A stretch of 64,000 bases of DNA from Physella acuta (lineage: Eukaryota > Mollusca > Gastropoda > Physidae). The stretch's first letter is position 1. Each line of letters begins with the position of its first letter. The stretch lies in contig NW_026732292.1 of assembly GCF_028476545.1 (NCBI RefSeq), positions 124,001-188,000 of the forward strand, in the 5' to 3' direction. The notes beneath the pieces were generated by a model. That model had not been told where the DNA came from, did no database searches, and worked only from the letters and a program-made list of their open reading frames with translations. This document shows positions 1-16,749 of the stretch, piece by piece. Both the position numbers and the translations under genes were made by a program.

Positions 1-947
1 CTACACACCAAGTCTACACATCTAGAGATCTTCTAAGTTATAGATCTAGATTCTAGTCATAATAGAATCCAATTTTAATGCAGTTAATCTATGATGAAAA
101 TGCAAAGTTTCTTTTAGCAAAAGCATTGGTTTGGTTGCTCATAAAATCTCTGAGAATTTTACTGACCAATAATGGCTTTTACTAAAGCAAAAAAGTTGAA
201 TTTATTTTTTTAGTGCATTTTAAAACTTTTATATTAAAATTTAAAACACTTTTCAGATTTGTTCTATTTAAAGTGCAACTGCTTATTACAAATGTTACAT
301 GTATGCTACTAGTACTTCGCTCGTATTTTATTTATTATTTAAACAATCGAATATTTCAGAACTGACCTGATTGCATAAAGAATCTACCTTTAATATCTTA
401 AATGATATTGTCGTCAAGACGTCTCTGCTATCTTTCTTCTACAAGCAGTATTTTGGATCAGGGTAACTGAGTTGGATGGCCTGTCGATTCTTCTTACAGA
501 TTCTCTAATTATAACTGTATACAATTTTGTTTGCCTCTTGCATATTACATGGTTTACAAAGTATCCTTTTAGTTATTCAAACATACATGATCTTTGTTTT
601 ACTTGAAATAATAACTCCTGTAAGTCATTAAGCAAAATATGTAAAATTTATTTTCAGAATTCAGTGCTGAAATTGAAATTAATTTCAAGTTAAAGATTAA
701 TTTAGCTATACAGATATTATACTTACACCAATTGTATTTATCTTCCTTTACATTTGTGAGTAAGGCTGAAAATGTTTAATTTAGCTAACACAACAAACAA
801 TTTACAACTTTTTGTGTATATTTAATTGTTGCATCATTTAAATGATGTTATGTAATAACAGTGAAATGATACTAATTAAATGTATTAATTAGTTAAGAGC
901 TTCTTAAAGTTGCTATTGATTTTAAGTTCCATACTGAAGTAATCAAA
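1..947. other. AT-rich sequence upstream of the ASB-like gene
   Basis: No coding exon, RNA gene or repeat with clear borders could be supported here. The stretch is strongly AT-rich, with a few TCTAGA/AGATCT words near its start. It probably holds the promoter and 5' leader of the intronless gene that begins at 948. A TTTTCAG acceptor-like string ends near 657, so an upstream non-coding exon is possible but not shown. Confidence 0.4.
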
Positions 948-2174
948 ATGTTGCATGGGTCTGAACAATTGGGGCAGCGAGGTCACTTAATTACGCAGTT
1001 CAAAACATGGATTTTAGATTGGAGCTATAATGTTTTCCAAGACAAACTTCCTTGCCCAAAAAATCTTTGTTTTTTTTACAGTCAGAGTCAACACCTTTTA
1101 ATAAATGAGTTAGTATCAGAATATCACAAAAATAACAAAAATCAGGTCGGACAGGACCGATTTGTCTGGGCAATGTTTGCTAAAGCCCTAATCAAAGAAC
1201 ATAAGCTGCAAAGCACATGTAACGAGTATCATTCAAAGTATCAAATTAAATGCAGACAAATACACAAATGCTTGTATATTTTATTAGCTGTGAGCTATTA
1301 CTTACAATTACGTTGCACAGAATTAGTTAAGGAAATTTTGAGAGAAATCATTTCCTGTACGAAAAATCTCAGATTCATGTTTTCATTTCTCCCTAGTATG
1401 AGTGTAAATTTATATGCATCATTACTGTGGGTTCACTCTCCACTGTATGAAGAACAGTTATGCAGAGAATATTTTTTCTTGATTGATGCAGAGACGGCTG
1501 CCCTTAATAATCAATATACAGATGTGTTCAAAAGTTCACAACCTTATTTATACTATCTTGTTAAGCATTTAACCCCTCTTCACAGTGCGCCTAACTCTTT
1601 GCCCGTAAAACTGCATGAAATTTTAAGTAAACCTTTGCTGAAGAATAGAAAATATTCTTTGTTAACACTGGCAGTGCAGTACCACAATGTAGAAATCATT
1701 AAATGCTTGCTAGAAATAGGGGCCCAAGCGCAACATAAATATTACGATCAGTGCACAGAAGCATATGTCTGTGCTGAGAGTCTTTTGGCTAACTCAGTCA
1801 ACAGCATCATGGGAGCTCGACAGTTCCTGATTAGCATAAATATAAATTATAAGGAACTAACCAAGAAAATGGATACACTAATAAATGAAGCCAGTTCTTA
1901 TGTGCATTTAATGAGAAGATCAGTTTTCTGCTCTCGGCTAAAGAAAGTTTCAGATATGTGGTGTAGTGAAGATTCTACATATGAACTCAACCGTGTCATT
2001 GCAGATGAATGGGGTATAGAGCATAAGGTAACATTCCCAACACTGCAGCATATTTGTAAGATACAAATAAGACGTGCAATACTAAATGCAGACAAGGAGT
2101 TAATACCAATTGCTGTGAAACTGCTCCCTGTTCCAAATAAACTTAAGCAATATCTGAATCTGGAATTAGACTAA
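948..2174 (+). CDS. Ankyrin-repeat and SOCS-box protein, ASB17-like
   Basis: Single-exon reading frame of 408 residues. The C-terminus is a recognisable SOCS box (about residues 362-408). It has a BC-box, TLQHICKIQIRRAI, and a Cul5-box with the LPxP motif (LLPVPNKLKQYLNLE). In this family the SOCS box recruits Elongin B/C and Cullin-5 to form an E3 ubiquitin ligase, so the protein is probably a substrate receptor. One clear ankyrin-type repeat lies at about 230-262 (YSLLTLAVQYHNVEIIKCLL). The N-terminal ~220 residues look helical and were not assigned. The ending YLNLE, the segment SVFCSRLKKVSD and the scarcity of ankyrin repeats recall ASB17 from memory, but the protein is longer than the ~295 residues of human ASB17. 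The start was chosen because AAAATGT is a reasonable initiation context. The absence of introns, against heavily split neighbours, could reflect old retroposition. Confidence 0.85.
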   Translation: MLHGSEQLGQRGHLITQFKTWILDWSYNVFQDKLPCPKNLCFFYSQSQHLLINELVSEYHKNNKNQVGQDRFVWAMFAKALIKEHKLQSTCNEYHSKYQIKCRQIHKCLYILLAVSYYLQLRCTELVKEILREIISCTKNLRFMFSFLPSMSVNLYASLLWVHSPLYEEQLCREYFFLIDAETAALNNQYTDVFKSSQPYLYYLVKHLTPLHSAPNSLPVKLHEILSKPLLKNRKYSLLTLAVQYHNVEIIKCLLEIGAQAQHKYYDQCTEAYVCAESLLANSVNSIMGARQFLISININYKELTKKMDTLINEASSYVHLMRRSVFCSRLKKVSDMWCSEDSTYELNRVIADEWGIEHKVTFPTLQHICKIQIRRAILNADKELIPIAVKLLPVPNKLKQYLNLELD

Positions 2175-3884
2175 CGATTTCCAACAACTTGTTTTTAGCA
2201 TATATATATAAACAATTGAATTTTTATTTTATGACATAATTAAACTAAGATTGTGTTTATTTTTAAAATTTGAATATTAAAGTTGTGTTATATTTATTTT
2301 TACAAATGTTTTAACTCAATGGTTTATAATATTAAACTTATTTTTAAATCAATTGTAATTATCAGCAGTTGTTTAATACTTTAACAATATGATTATTATG
2401 ATATACTTGTTATTTTAGAACAAGTGACAATCTTTAATAATTTAATAGTTGTTTTTTTATCTATAAAATTGTTTCTTCAGCAATATTTACATTTTATTTA
2501 TTTTCGGTTTTAAAGAATTTAGTCTTTAGTAAAAATATTTTGTAGTAACCATTCCATTGATAGATTAATGGCTAAAGATATTTGAATATCTAAAGTAAAC
2601 CAATAGCAATATTTTTCTTTATATTTTTAAAATAATATTTTGCTTATTTATTTGTAAAAAGATATTAATCAAAGCATTTACATTTTAAAATGTGAAATCA
2701 ATTGTAATATTTTTTTCAAGTTCATTCCTATTAACATACTAATAGTTAATTGTGATTAATATTTTTTTGCAATATATTTATATTAATTAGTATTATGATT
2801 CCATCCATCCTTAACAGATTACAACATATCTGGCTTATATGCAGTATTAATTTTTGTTATGTATGAGTAGAGGTGTAACACATTGTATACATTTTTTTTT
2901 ACCAACTTCTTAATTGGGGTAACATTTTAAGCGTGAATTAATAGAAGAAAATTATTAAAATAAGAATTCCATTTTTTATTGGTTTTAATTTAACATTATA
3001 AGATTATTGTGTGCAATTTTTAAGTCTACAAAAAAACTGACATGAGTTTTGAAAATGGCAAGTTTATTTAATCAGTGTAGTTTCTTAATTTATGTTTATT
3101 TTTGAGTCATTTTGAAACAGCTGTTTTCATATCATAAATAATAAAATATCCACATGCTGTTTCATAATAAAAACTGTACGGCTTAACTCTGATACAATTT
3201 GAAAAGCTATTTCTAGATTTCATGTTGATATTTAAAATGGAATAGTCTTTATGGCAAAGCTATGGTTTCCTAAGTTAATTTATTAAGTGTTTTAATATTG
3301 CTATTTATTATGTTTAATGATGATAGCTTTTTAAGCTCTAATGTATTTAATAATAATAAAAAAAACAACCTTGCAATTTATATTTACAATGATATTGCAG
3401 TTTTAACTGCAAAGCTTTTATGTTGTGCAATGTAATTTATGTCTAATGAGCCTAAGGTTTCCTAAGTTCATTGTTAAGAACTTTTATATTGGTATTGATT
3501 TTTTTAAATAATGTTTGATGATGATGGTAAGAGCTTTTTTAAGCTCAGATTTGAAGGGGAAAAAATGATGGGGTTTTATATTTACTCTGATATTGTATTT
3601 TCAACATGTGAAGCTTTTATTGCTTAAGTGTATTCTGATGTATTGTGCTGTGCAATGTAATTTATTTAATTCCAAATAAAATTTTGCCTAAGTTATTGAA
3701 CCCTGACTTGCAGTTTAATTATGCCTATATTAAATAAAATGCATGAATAAGGGGAATTTGTTCTGGTCTTTGTGATCATGCATAAAGTTTAAACATGCAA
3801 ATGCTTAATACAATTTTTTAAAAATATTATAAATTATGAAATAAATCTAGTGCAGAAGGAAATAGTGAAGCCATTTTGATGTTC
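2175..3884. other. Probable 3'UTR and AT-rich intergenic DNA
   Basis: No gene was seen. ATTAAA (near 2276) and AATAAA (3675-3680) are candidate polyadenylation signals for the ASB-like gene. Two loosely similar stretches around 3240-3420 and 3450-3660 share TTTCCTAAGTT, TAAGCTC, TGTTGTGCAATGTAATTTAT and related words. They look like an old direct duplication of about 230 bp. Confidence 0.4.
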
Positions 3885-4169
3885 TAAACTTTATAAAGTA
3901 AAGTAAAGTTTCCCTTTCAAACCTGACGGTCTATGGGGCAAGTGAAGTAGAGTTCACTTGTTTCCGTGACCTCGGCATATGAAGAGATAGTGTGGTCAGC
4001 ACTATGCCCAGCCGCCTTTACTCTCCCTAACATGAGTTAGGTACCCATCAGAGTTGGGTGGACTCAGGGACGGTCTACTGACTTGAACCCGGATTCGAAC
4101 TCGAGACTTACGGGTTAGCAGTCCAGCTCTCTACCGCTAGACCACTCCGTCCCACATAAACTTTATAAG
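3885..4169 (-). mobile_element. tRNA-derived SINE with 12-bp target duplication
   Basis: The element reads on the minus strand. The tRNA-like head is at the high-coordinate end (about 4154 down to 4080), with an A-box-like TGGTCTAGCGGTAG and a B-box region GTTCGAATCC. The tRNA-unrelated body ends near 3897. It is flanked by a perfect 12-bp target duplication, TAAACTTTATAA, at 3885-3896 and 4157-4168. The body, about 260 bp, matches copies at 25313-25555 and 31231-31473. Transcription by RNA polymerase III and mobilisation by a LINE are what is known of such families; no partner LINE is seen in this window. Confidence 0.85.
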
Positions 4170-5697
4170 CTGTAGTATTTTCCAAAGCTAAAATGAACAA
4201 CAACAATGCCTACTTTTATAGTGAAACACTTTAAAACTATGTTATGATCATGCCTCAATATTCTAAGCAATCAGCATTTGTTATGTAACCTTATTTTCCT
4301 TATGGTAATTGCTTTTTTAAACAAACTCTGTTTAAAGTAATGGAAGAACTAAGATTGTCAGAACTAGTGTAATACAAGATTAATTACTGTGTGCCATCTC
4401 CTTTTTTTATAAACTGTAAATTACTCTATTCTTTTATATACCAATGGTGCATTGTAATGAGGTGCTTTGTTAATTTTAAAAAAAATACTGTGACAATTTT
4501 ATTTATTAAGGAGTACTTTATAAAGAATGAAGTATCATACATTGAATTGATGTTTTAAATATGTGTTCTTTCAGTTTTAATTATTCATATTTTCAATTTG
4601 CATCAAATTATATTAGGGAATAGTGGTATAAAGTGTTAAAAATAATTGCCCGTTGATGACTATGAATGATATTTTTAAGAACCTGTACAATTTTATTAGT
4701 GAAAGCTAACACTTTTTAAAAATGTTGTTGAAATTTAAAAGCAAAAGTCATAAAACATGTTTTTTGAGGAAAATGTATTTTATAAAAAAGCTGTGTAAGT
4801 GGATGGCATATTATTAAGGTATCTTAGAAGTTACATGTTGAAAATTCTGTAAGTAAACTACACATTTCTAACAAAAATAATGTATAATAATTGTATCTTT
4901 CATTTTAATTGTTTGTGTAACCATTACATTAAAACATGATACAAATGTGCTACTGTACACTGCAAATGAATGAATGTGCATTACTATACATTTTTATTCT
5001 GTTACATTAAAAGCTTTTTGAAAAAAAAAGGTTTTTTCTTAATCGTTACACTATGTTGTGTACTGTGAACCAAATTTTTTTATTGCTAAATAATTTATTT
5101 TCGTATTCTTAACTTTCACACACATTGTCTAATACTAATATCTAGGCCCAACAGCAGTACCATTCTCTTCAGTGACATTGAGTTATGTATGGATGTTATT
5201 GGAGTTAGGCTAACACCCAGAATTTAAAACAATACTTTGTTAACAAAAGAAATAAATCAAAGGTTAACATATTACATTGTTTAATTAACATGAGGCTATA
5301 GGAAAAACAGCAAGAAACACAATAAACATTCCTCAACAAATCTTTCTTTAAGTTTAAGATTAAAATAAAATGATCTTTAATGTTTACACTTATAAAGACT
5401 TTAAAAATTTACATATCACACCAATCACCATATAATAGACACACACTTAATGTTAAAATATTTAAGCAGCAATTCTTTTATTTACCCTAAATACGATGTT
5501 TCTTTTTCTTAGTAAGAAATGTGTAAACTATTTATCAACGACTGTATTCAATCATTCAGCAGCAATAAGTAAATATATGTAAACCATTATGATTATGAAA
5601 TCAGCAGACAATGATTTTAGCATGAACACGATACAATAACTAATGTTAGATGCATGTTAATTATATTCTTATGAGAGTTTTTTTGTGCTGAAGATTT
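4170..5697. other. AT-rich intergenic DNA, probable STT3A 3'UTR
   Basis: No exon or bordered repeat was recognised. The last few hundred bases before 5698 are expected to be the 3'UTR of STT3A, which is transcribed from the minus strand. Confidence 0.35.
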
Positions 5698-10205
<4,508 letters not shown>

Positions 10206-11236
10206 GATGTAGCTGATCAATCAATTCTATATAAATTATTATTTAATTTTTATTATCATAATGGAGAAAGGGTTGAAACAGTACATTGTATATAAATAGT
10301 GCATTCATAAAGTCTGCACAGTTTTGCAAGCTTGGTAGAATTTTTTGTTTTTAAAAAACACTGTAGACTTCGTAGTAGTTCTTAGTTGTATAATCTTAGA
10401 ATGATGGGTGCACATCAGCAGAAAGAATTTCTCTTCAAGTTGAGCAGACTGTTGTTTTTAATTAATATTAGGCCTAGATCTAGATCTTATTCTAAATCTA
10501 CTTATTTTTTATTTCACACACAAAATCAATAAAGGAAAAAAATGTAGTCTATTGGACACTATTGGTGGCAGAAGATAATTTACAACAATAAGTTACAACA
10601 TGTCAGTAAAGACATGTTGATTGTTGATGCATTCATTAATTACAGTGATTACAGAGAAGATGGTATGGAATGCAAGCTCGATCTCCTTCATATAACATTC
10701 TAATTCTCGCCGATTTTCTGTGCCTCCAATGCCCACTCAACTTTTCGTAACAAAACTTTTTTTTTTTAAAGAAGAAAGTGGGCAGTGGGGCTTACTTAAC
10801 CAGAATCTAGAATTATATTAAAGTTCGACTTAATGAGGTTAGCTCCTTACAACCTCCTACTTTAGCACTTTAAATATTGCAAACAGTTTAATAAAAAATG
10901 CATAATACCTACCAATAAATGTAAATACTGGTCAAATTTTATTTTAATCTCAGTATTTGTAGGAAACTAGCTACGTGTGTACACGACGACACACCGGCTC
11001 TAGTTATACGGACTTTGATTGGTTAGAAACACGGGAACCGGTAGTACATCCATGTTGAGACAGATCCAGTGAAAAACGAAAAAAGTGGTTGATGTTTTTA
11101 TTTGTTTACATTCACAGCAGTCGTTCCAAAGCACATGGTTCTGTGTTAGACTTGACTAGGCCTAGCTAGAAATTTATTATTATTACATGTCAGTAGTAGT
11201 CTAGTCTTCTTTACGTATAGCGTATTTAAGCATAAT
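10206..11236. promoter_or_regulatory. Shared upstream region of STT3A and BYSL (head-to-head pair)
   Basis: The 1031 bp between the two start codons hold no further coding exon. A locally less AT-rich part at about 10975-11060 carries GATTGG (an inverted CCAAT box) and two ACCGG-type words, and is the best candidate for a core promoter serving both directions. Non-coding first exons may lie here but were not resolved. The function is inferred from the arrangement only. Confidence 0.45.
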
Positions 11237-14200
11237 ATGGGGAAAATAAAAAAAGAAAGAAAGCGTTTACACGAACAAATTAAAGAGCAACAACATGTGC
11301 AAGGCAGTTCCAAGACTGGCAAGGAGCGACGCAGAGCTGAAGAGGACACGGTAGCAAAAAAAAAAATATTTTAAAAATAAAACCAGTTATTAACTAAATA
11401 CCCATTTACTTAGACTTAATAAATAAGGCGGTAAAATCACGATATAGCGTCGGAAATTATTGGGTAATGTTCGTTGAGTTTCGGTAACATTCGTTACTGT
11501 AAAAAAGTAAACCATAGTTTATTTGACCGGTGAAATAAAAATAGAGTCAAGTGCATTAAATTATTGTTTTAACTTAATTTCATGTTTAACTGACAAAAAA
11601 TAAGCAACAATCAGTAAATCTAAATATTATTAATAAAGTCGAGTGTAGTAATTAATGTTTTTTTTAAGAAACAGAAAAAACCTGCAGAAGATTTGCGACA
11701 ACCAGCTCTAGTTCTGTTAATAAATAAGACGATTAGATTAACTAAAGTTAAAAGTAGTAAGAATAACTAGAATAATGTTTAGTAGCAGCAATAATTAGCA
11801 CATACACTTAAAATAATTAGAAATACAAAATAATTAGCAAAACAGTATTTAAAATGCAACTAAAATCAATCCTTGCACATTCTTAAATTTATGTATTAAA
11901 AATAATATGGTGGCAAATAAATGATGGTTTACAGTATTTCCGGTGGTTTCCGGAACGGCTCGACAGACAACGCCATGGTTTTACTGTTTTTTACTGCTGG
12001 ACAGTTCCGGAATAATAACCGACGCTATATCGTGATTTTACCAATAAGGCTACACTACACACAATTATTTCTATCAGACCCAAATTGGGCTAAACTCTAT
12101 TTTAGCGTAATTTATTCGCCATTGGCACTTAAACACCTCTGAACTCTATTAACTTGTGCTAGAGTAGATCACTACCCCAGTACCCACCCTTGTACCAAAA
12201 CACAAAACATTAGGACCTCGATCTAGGAAAACACTAGACTACTTAGATTCTTGATCTAGTCTAGAATAATCTAGATTCCTGTACTTCTTATTTTCTTTAT
12301 TTTTGTTATGAATTTAATTTATGTTTGTTTCAATTAGAACAGCATGCAGTACAGTACAGTGAATAGAATCACTAAAAATAACAAAATCCTTTGTGGACAA
12401 AACAAACAAAAACATGTACAATAGAATAGTAAATATATTATGATCTTGGTCATTTTCAGTACTTTGTAAATTCTAAACATTCAATCATAAACATCACCAG
12501 CTCATAGATTCTAGTTTTTTGTCAGTGAGACAAAAATCGGGGGTCAATGCAAGTTCACATTGGTTTAGATATCAGCATATTTAGGTTTGGCAGTTACTAT
12601 TTGATTCAATTTGAAAATGTGGTGTCACTTCTGTGATCTTTGCGAGTTCACAGAAGCATTTATTACCACTTACGTGAGATGCCTTAAACATTGCAGTGAT
12701 ACAAAATACAAGAGGTTATTACTTTACCCATGATTTTCAGGTGTAAATAAAAAAGCGTTAAGTAAAACTTAGTTATTGTCGAATTGGGATTTTTGACAAT
12801 TATAGGTCTTACTAATGAAAACCAAAATTCATAGAACATGAAGAAGTAGGCCTACTGTTTTAGTAATATTTTGTGCGTTTCGGTAGTGTTTTTATAATAT
12901 ATGCTCAATTGGAGGTGCATGTGAAGCAGTGAAAAAATGACGCTAAAATGATAGGTTATTTGTTTTATTTACCATAAATGACACTAAAATTTAAAAAAAT
13001 GGAATTTGATTTAGGCTATTAAGCATACTTAGAATCCTATCATTTAATTTTAAAAACAAAAGTTCAGTGGTATAGATAAAGTAGCATACTAGTTGTATAC
13101 CCAATCCTGGCCAACTACTAAGCTTATTCACACACTACTAGTTGAACTAGTAAGCCAAGCTATTTCTATATTTTTTTTCTACTCTACATCCAGAATAGTG
13201 GCTAAGGTCTAGTGCAAGTCTTAACTAAATTGATTAAATTCTTATAGCATAGGATGGTCACAAGAAACTATAACTATAAACTTCATTAACTTGTTCTAAT
13301 AGCAAATGTATTGGATATACTAGCCAGTTTCAGAAAATTAATTACTTTATTTTCTAGCTAGTTCACTCTATTCTATTGCAAAGTGTATCCATTTTAATTT
13401 TAAAAATCATGAAACTGATAAACCGAAAAGTTTAGTTGGGCAAGACCCTCAATAAGATATGTTTACCATGGTTATTGCCAGTAAGGCTTCCTTTGTTCAT
13501 TCTTACTTTCAAATAATTTATTGTCAACTAATTAATATCAAAGCACACATAGCTAAAAATATGCATATTTAGATACTCAAATAATTACTCATTTACTTAT
13601 CAGTAGGCCATCATATTCTCAAAATTACTGTTTAACTTGTAAAAAAAAATTTGTTGAAACAAAATTAAGTACATATAGTAAGCTTGCATGTTAATATTTA
13701 GTGATATCACATGGGACAGATGAAGTAGAGTTAATCTGTTTTAACGACCTCGACCTACCAAGGGATTGTGTGGTCAGCCGACTTAGGTTCCCTAAAATAT
13801 GTCAGGTACCCATCAGAGCTAATTGGACACAGGGACATCCAACAGACACAAAAGCAGGATCTGAGCTTGAGACTTTCTGTATAGCAGTCAAAAGCTCTAC
13901 CATTCTACCACACCATCCCATATCTGGTGAAATAGCTGATTTTATACATTTATCAAACCTTGCTAACTAAATTGCTCATCAAGAATGTTTTCTGTTTTAG
14001 TTCATTGATGAAAAGCTATCAAAAAAGATTCTAGCTCAGGCGCGAAGACAGGAAGAGGATTTATTGAAAGAGACTGATGGGTCACATTCAGGGTATGTTG
14101 ATGAAATTCTACATGGTTTAGTTGTCTTAGAGTATGTACATTTGTATTGTTTTCTTACTTGTCTGTCAACTCCTTTCAGAGCTAAACCAAAGTTAAAACA

Positions 14201-16749
14201 ACCAGGCAGTAAACACATAAAATTGGGTGGCGCTTCAGCTGCAGCAGATAGTGATTCTGATAACGATGAGGCTGATAAACATCTTTTTGACAATTTCGCT
14301 CTTATGGAGAAAACCATTATGGTAGGACTTTGATTTATTGTCTACAATCTTTTTATTTTAAATTGCAGTACTGTGTTGAGTAATGCTATTTTTTAGCTGT
14401 TAGTTTTTTTCAAACAAGAATACAGAATAGATAATTTTATATGTTTATTTTTTTCCAAAAGGAAATTAATGATGAAGATGAAAATGATATAAGGAAATTT
14501 ATGAACCCCAACCCAAAGCAGAGGAGAACTTTAGCAGATATTATTACCGAAAAGTTAGCTGAGAAGAAAACAGCTATGACAGGTAACCCGGGTGTTTAAA
14601 GTTTCTTATTTAAAAGATTATCTTATCACTATACACAAATTACATTAGGTAAACTTTAATTTAAAAATTAAGCATTTTTGTTGTAAGTTGTATTGCTTTT
14701 TCTTAGTAGTATGCTGTTAATCATTTTAAACCAATCAGAATTAGTACATTTAAAAAAATCTTTTTTTTTTAAAAATAGAAATGATGAGTGATGTTCACAT
14801 AGAGGAGGAAATAGATGAAACTGTTAAAGAACATTTTATTAAAATTGGAGAAGTATTATCTCATTATCGAAGTGGAAAATTACCTAAGGGATTTAAAGCT
14901 ATTCCTTCTTTCCCTAATTGGCAACAGGTTTGTTTTTGCTTATAATTAGCTAATATACTGTTTATTATTAAAATAAGTTTTCGCTTAAAACTTTCTACAC
15001 CATAAAACTATATTGGCCAATATAATTTAAAAAATATAATTTGTCTGTATAAAATATATTTTATTTAAAAATTTATTTTCTCTACATAAAAATGTATTTT
15101 GTCTATAGCTTTTGGAGCTGACTAAACCTGAGAACTGGACAGCTGCTTCTGTATATGCTGGTACAAGAATTTTTGTCTCCAATTTACCCAAGTATCAATT
15201 TAAAGAGTAAGTAACAGATTCATGCTAGCTTGTAAAAATGATAGTTTTTCATACAGCTCAACCTTCTGTTGCTCTACTATGCCCATTTAACATTTCAGCT
15301 TCTGTTCCCTTGTTCTCTTACCTCGAATTCGTGATGATATTGTTGAATATAAACGACTAAATTTTCACCTGTTTCAGGTAAGTTTTACCTTTTTTTGTTT
15401 CTGAACATTAAGAATTTAAAAAAAAATAGATATGTAACTATATTAATCATGGTTGAATTTAACACTTTAAAAAGTATTGATAAGCAAAGTGGTTTTGTCT
15501 ATTGCTAACATTGGCTTTAATAATTTTATCATAAAATATTAACATCAAGTTTAAAGCATAAATTTGTCAAGTTGATGAAATAGCTGGCTGAAGATAACAT
15601 TTACAGTACACTGATTATCAGGCATTGGCTGCATATTTCAGCCCATTCTAATATCTGTCTAAATTACTTTCTTGAAGTTTTAACTTTTAAATCACTATTT
15701 AAAACATCCAATATTGCAGGCGCTCCATAAAAGTATCTACAAACCTGGTGATTTTTATGAAGGAATTGTTTTACCACTATGTGAGGTAAGAAAATTTTAG
15801 TTCATTATGTTAAATTTTTCTATATGATATGATTTCATAACCATACATTTTTTTGACCTTGCATATAAGATGAAATTATTTTGTGTGTTTTCAGTCTGGT
15901 GATTGCACACTAAGGGAAGCAACCATAGTGGCAGGAGTTGTGTCACAGACATCTATTCCAGTTGGATATTCTGCAGCGGCACTTATTTTAATTTCGAAAA
16001 TGGAGTACAATGGGGCTAACAGTATATTTATGCGTACAATATTGAACAAAAAGTATTCTCTGCCTCTTTCAGCTATTGATGCTGTTGTGGAACATTTTAT
16101 GAGGTACGTAGTAGTTTTTTTTAGTTTTGCACTTAAGTACCACTACTTGGAACGACTAGCTCAAAGTGATAAATGCCAGTAAAACTGGTACTAGTTTTTT
16201 TTATTTTGTGGTCCCTGTCTAGTATTCAAAAGATTTAGTTTTTTTAAATATGTACTGTTCTTAATTTCTTAATCCATCCTTTAACAAAAGGAATACTAAA
16301 TTTGTCAGAATAATAAATTAGATTTGAAAATATGACACTTATGTACCCCAGTGAAATACAAATTATTTTTTTCTGTCTCACTTTATTTTTCCACAATTGA
16401 GGGTTTTTTTCCATTTTCTTTCTGCCGGTATTATCTGCCACTGACACAGTGCATTTGTCTAGTCTTTGTATTAATAAGATGCAGAATAATTTTAATTTTA
16501 TTGTAAAATGTATTTCCCAGGTTCATGGATGTTGATGAAAAAATGCCAGTTCTATGGCATCAGTGCTTATTGACATTAGCCCAGAGATACAAGAATGATT
16601 TAACAAAACAACAGAAGTCACAGATTTTAAAGTTGATAAACATTCATGATCACCATGAGATAACCCCAGAAATAAGGAGGGAGATTACCCAGAGTAAAAG
16701 ATGTCGAGGTGATCCTGAAATAGAGGATGAAGACATGTCATCTGTTTAA
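11237..16749 (+). CDS. BYSL: Bystin, 40S ribosomal subunit assembly factor
   Basis: The homologue of yeast Enp1 acts in the nucleolus and cytoplasm in late 18S rRNA processing and pre-40S maturation. Ten exons join in frame to 432 residues (human 437): 11237-11350, 14001-14092, 14180-14321, 14462-14582, 14779-14927, 15109-15206, 15299-15377, 15720-15785, 15895-16103, 16521-16749. The N-terminus is basic ([10 protein letters not shown]), followed by an acidic patch, [10 protein letters not shown]. The conserved bystin core follows: [69 protein letters not shown] and [17 protein letters not shown]. The first intron is long (2.65 kb) and carries a 613-bp inverted-repeat transposon and a SINE. 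The start ATG gives a basic N-terminus, as expected for the family. The downstream neighbour RITA1 is convergent. Confidence 0.97.
11422..12050. mobile_element. 613-bp inverted-repeat DNA transposon with 8-bp target duplication
   Basis: The body at 11430-12042 begins and ends with matching terminal inverted repeats, GGTAAAATCACGATATAGCG on both sides. The match is perfect for 24 bases and then imperfect. A perfect 8-bp duplication AATAAGGC flanks it at 11422-11429 and 12043-12050. No long reading frame remains, so it is non-autonomous. A GG start with 8-bp duplications is compatible with Merlin, Mutator-like or P-type elements, but not with the CAG start usual for hAT. The superfamily is undecided. 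It sits 80 bp inside BYSL intron 1. Confidence 0.88.
12051..13695. other. BYSL: Rest of BYSL intron 1, unassigned
   Basis: AT-rich intronic sequence with AGATCTAG-type words near 12215-12275. No exon, RNA gene or bordered repeat was recognised before the SINE that starts near 13700. Confidence 0.4.
13700..13925 (-). mobile_element. tRNA-derived SINE copy in BYSL intron 1
   Basis: Minus-strand copy of the same SINE family: GGGACAGATGAAGTAGAGTT at the tail side, GTCAGGTACCCATCAGAGCT in the body, and a diverged tRNA-like head near 13880-13920 (GTAGAATGGTAGAGCTTTTG read on the minus strand). No convincing target duplication was found, and the body differs from the younger copies at many sites, so it is probably old. 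A reading frame that crosses it has no coding meaning. Confidence 0.75.

Noticed and set aside
13701-13970. 89-codon frame in BYSL intron 1
   Set aside because: It is the antisense translation of a SINE copy.
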